Of a DNA stretch of 64,000 nt, positions 61,501 through 64,000 are shown in pieces. Under the pieces are notes generated by a model that was not told where the DNA came from, searched no databases, and saw nothing but the letters and a program-made list of their open reading frames with translations. Every line of letters starts with the position of its first letter. Within the stretch, counting starts at the first letter, position 1. This DNA comes from Agelaius tricolor (taxonomy: Eukaryota > Chordata > Aves > Passeriformes > Icteridae): contig JALJCS010000001.1 in the NCBI GenBank assembly GCA_023055355.1, forward strand, positions 105,354,881-105,418,880, written 5' to 3'. The position numbers and the translations under genes are program-made.

Positions 61501-63811
61501 CCATACTTGTTGCTCGTGTTGACAAGAGCAAAATGAGAATGTCTGCAGACACAAATAAGCAGTATTAGCAGGGCAATTCTTCAGAAGTATGCTTATTCTT
61601 CTAAAGGCATTTGCATAATAATAAAGGAAGAAAGCTATATAAGGTAAACTACAAATCAGCAAAATTGTTTCTAAAACTGAGTGCTTTTCAAAGTTTTCCA
61701 AGAGGCAGTGGGAGCTCTTTGAAATCAATAAGATAGCAAAGTGGTGGAAAAACAAAAGAGAAAAAGGAATAAGGATTAATATAGTGCTGTTAAATTCCCC
61801 CTTGTCCAGGGGTTATGGCATTTACCTGGAGCTTGGGTGACCCTGGTTTACATCAATGCACTATTAGAGTTTCCCTATGGGAATTTTCGACATGTAAGTT
61901 CCTTTTTGTGCCTTATCTTACCTATAAAGCAAGAACTGCAGTATTTTACTAATTCTGGGAGATGTAATCAAGGTTTTAGAGAAACGCAGAACAAGTTCCC
62001 CAGAGATCCTGTAGTTTTAGTAAATGAAGTGACAACGTCCCTCCATTTCAATAGGACTTGTTACTATGTAGTAAATTCGGCTATGTAGTAAATTCTACTA
62101 GTAGTTCCTATCTAGAAGGGAAAACTCAGCAGGAACTAGAAAGAATAAATCAGGAACATTTGTTCTGGGGCCTATGACACTGGTCAGTGGTCCTTTGTCA
62201 TGACAGCACATGAGCATATATATATATAAAATAAACTCTTCCATGCCCAGTTCTGATGGTGGAGACATTTAAAAGTTCCTAACATAAAAAGATGGTATTC
62301 AAACATACAGCTACCAAAAATAAATTTACAAAGATCAAAAACTTTGCATTCACTGAACAGAGTTCTCTGTATAATGCATAATGTTGGAAAAGTGCTTGAA
62401 TTGCAGCACACATTTAAATTTTGGTAATAAAACATTAAAGATACATTTTCAGTCAGGTGATTCCATGATAAGCTGTCTCAGACTGCAGGTAAGAATATAA
62501 TAATATAATGGAGGAATTAGCAAAATTATCTCTGTCTTCCTGGTCCTGGCCCTGAAACCAATACCACTGTTGGCATCTGGAGGCTGCACCTGTCATGAGT
62601 TATGGCCCTTGTTTTTACAGGAAGGATAAAACTGGTATTTCAGTGCCATCCATCATATGTAATAAACTCTCTGCCTTAGTATAAATGCATTTATATGCCA
62701 CTATTGGAAATGAGTACAGGAAATACAAGCAGTCAACTGTATATGTTAGACACACTTTTTGTAATACTTTCTGTTGCTAACAAAATAAGTCACTAGCTCT
62801 CTTCCAGGGGTAATTTGGCAGAGCTGAAATCGCAGGCTCTGTGTCATGAATGAGCACAGTACCACAGTACCCTTTATGCCCTTTACATCTTGTAACAAAG
62901 TTAGAGCTTTAGCTATTTATGGGCTCTGAATTGCCTGGCCAGAAACATGGACCCAGGGTTCATGTTATCCCAAAATATTTGGTCACACAACCAAATGCAT
63001 TCTGCTCACAGGGGCTGTCAAGATGTCTAGGTGAGATAAATGTCTTATTTTCTGATGGTTTCTTATGAATTATGGTGCTGATAAGTGGTGGAGCACAGGA
63101 GGCAGCACGGCCCCATGGACTGTATTTGTGTTTCATGCTCTTCCAACAGCCCATCCCATTTGCTGGAGCTCATTTTTGTACCAGCATTTTGGCCCATCAC
63201 CTCTCCACATCTATGCAACTTTTGCTACAAGTAGGTAACAAAAATTAAGTTACCTTCCCAGCTAGTTTCTAGGATGAAACTCCATCCATTGCCAAGCTTC
63301 ATCTTCTAATGCAGGGAAATGAGCTTGCCCAGTGACTTTACCTCAGTGAGAGATTACTGCTATCCCTAGATACGGGTCCATCCAGATGGGAAGAACATCT
63401 GAATTCTGGCAAGAGCCTCTTACCATGTTTCTGGCCATGATGGCAAATTACTCTGTAGAAGTTGGTTTGAAGGTTTAATTATCAGATTTCAAATAATTAA
63501 ACACCCCAGAAATATATTTTCAAACTATAGCGGAGTTGTATTTACCTTCCAGTTATAAGTGTCAGTAATCAGTAGTGCCATTAATTCTTTTGAATCATCT
63601 GAATATTTCTGTGTCAGTAATAGGGAATAACATGAATGCTGTAGTCGAGGATTTTAAAGCCAGAATAAGGCCATGACTAAAAAATAAACTTTTTGGTTTA
63701 TGTCGTTCCTCTGAAACCAGTAACAGTTGTACTCTGTTACACCACACAAGATGCCAAGTCATTTGTATAAATTGTATAATTTAACAGTAACTGTGCCAAA
63801 CTTGGTTGTGC
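58501..63811. other. Non-coding unique sequence
   Basis: No gene supported. The largest frames (59271-59687 plus, 138 codons; 61285-61755 minus, 156 codons) have no recognisable domain and are of a length chance can explain in this much sequence. It includes a G-rich patch at about 59008-59070, a short (TA)n run near 62216-62228 and a tandem doublet at 62064-62095. Confidence 0.5.
62064..62095 (+). repeat. 15-bp perfect tandem doublet
   Basis: CTATGTAGTAAATTC occurs at 62064-62078 and again at 62081-62095, with a 17-base period. It is probably a small slippage duplication. Confidence 0.95.
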
Positions 63812-63880
63812 CAGAGGGGTTGGACTAGAGGATCTCCAGAGGTTTTTTCCCAACCATAACAATTCTGTGATTCTGTGAAT
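63812..63880 (+). mobile_element. CR1 LINE 3' terminus
   Basis: Sense-orientation CR1 end: GGGGTTGGACTAGAGGATCTCC, then TTCCCAACCATAACA, finishing with two exact ATTCTGTG octamers (63862-63877). The octamer tail, in place of polyA, is diagnostic of CR1. The left boundary is uncertain by about 20 bases. Only the last few dozen bases were copied, an extreme 5' truncation. It is the only 3'-end fragment in the window on the plus strand. Confidence 0.93.
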
Positions 63881-64000
63881 AGAAAATAATAACACTACAG
63901 AAGGACAAGGTGGTTTTTTTCCCTGATTCATGCATATTATGTTCATTCTGTGGGTTCATGTAGTAGATGGTGAAGAATAGCTACTTAAAATTCTGGGTTA
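63881..64000. other. Non-coding window edge
   Basis: Short unique sequence after the CR1 terminus. Nothing is recognised. Confidence 0.5.

Noticed and set aside
61285..61755. 156-codon minus-strand frame, hydrophobic in its first half
   Set aside because: No domain recognised; one frame of this length is plausible by chance in 64 kb. A homology search could revive it.
1..64000. CRISPR arrays, rRNA, bacterial operons, endogenous retrovirus genes
   Set aside because: No regularly spaced repeats, no rRNA motifs, no operon-like coding density, and no recognisable retroviral gag, pol or env frames were seen. Repeat content is CR1 and simple repeats.

Overview
The window looks like a nuclear, non-coding stretch of a bird genome. 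The evidence is five fragments of the CR1 (chicken repeat 1) LINE family. One of them (63812-63880) ends in two exact copies of the octamer ATTCTGTG, the hallmark CR1 3' end, and another encodes the CR1 endonuclease motif TETW. Sparse repeats, an AT-rich background, strong CpG depletion and one sharp CpG island fit an avian macrochromosome. I cannot name the species, chromosome or nearest gene.

Layout. 1-6561 is AT-rich unique sequence. A perfect 19-bp hairpin sits at 6562-6605, an AT-rich duplicated tract at 6984-7076, and a CR1 fragment at 7101-7348. A nearly A- and C-free G/T tract lies at 8171-8315. 8316-17297 is unique sequence with simple repeats and a polyA/polyT inverted repeat (16916-16961). 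A longer CR1 fragment (17298-18245) keeps the end of the reverse transcriptase domain, with a broken active site. 18246-29689 is unique sequence with one weak candidate exon (23180-23300). A CR1 endonuclease fragment lies at 29690-30185 and a (AGAGG)15 microsatellite at 33869-33946. At 41475-42265 is the only CpG island, which carries a palindromic RFX X-box and Sp1-type GC boxes; a conserved-looking non-coding block follows at 42275-42445. Further right are CR1 at 51601-52100, a homeodomain/POU/forkhead motif cluster at 52560-52990, a GC-raised block of unknown origin at 54150-55140, and a CR1 3' end at 63812-63880.

No protein-coding gene can be supported with confidence. Open frames are short, overlap in opposite directions, lack recognisable domains, or belong to dead CR1 copies. 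The best functional reading is a gene desert or large-intron region around one CpG-island promoter, with several candidate distal enhancers. The enhancer calls rest on motif density and appearance only, because I have no alignment. I found no CRISPR array, tRNA, rRNA, recognisable endogenous retrovirus or obviously new system; the most useful leads are the X-box promoter, the 52.6-53.0 kb motif cluster, the 19-bp hairpin and the 23.2 kb candidate exon.
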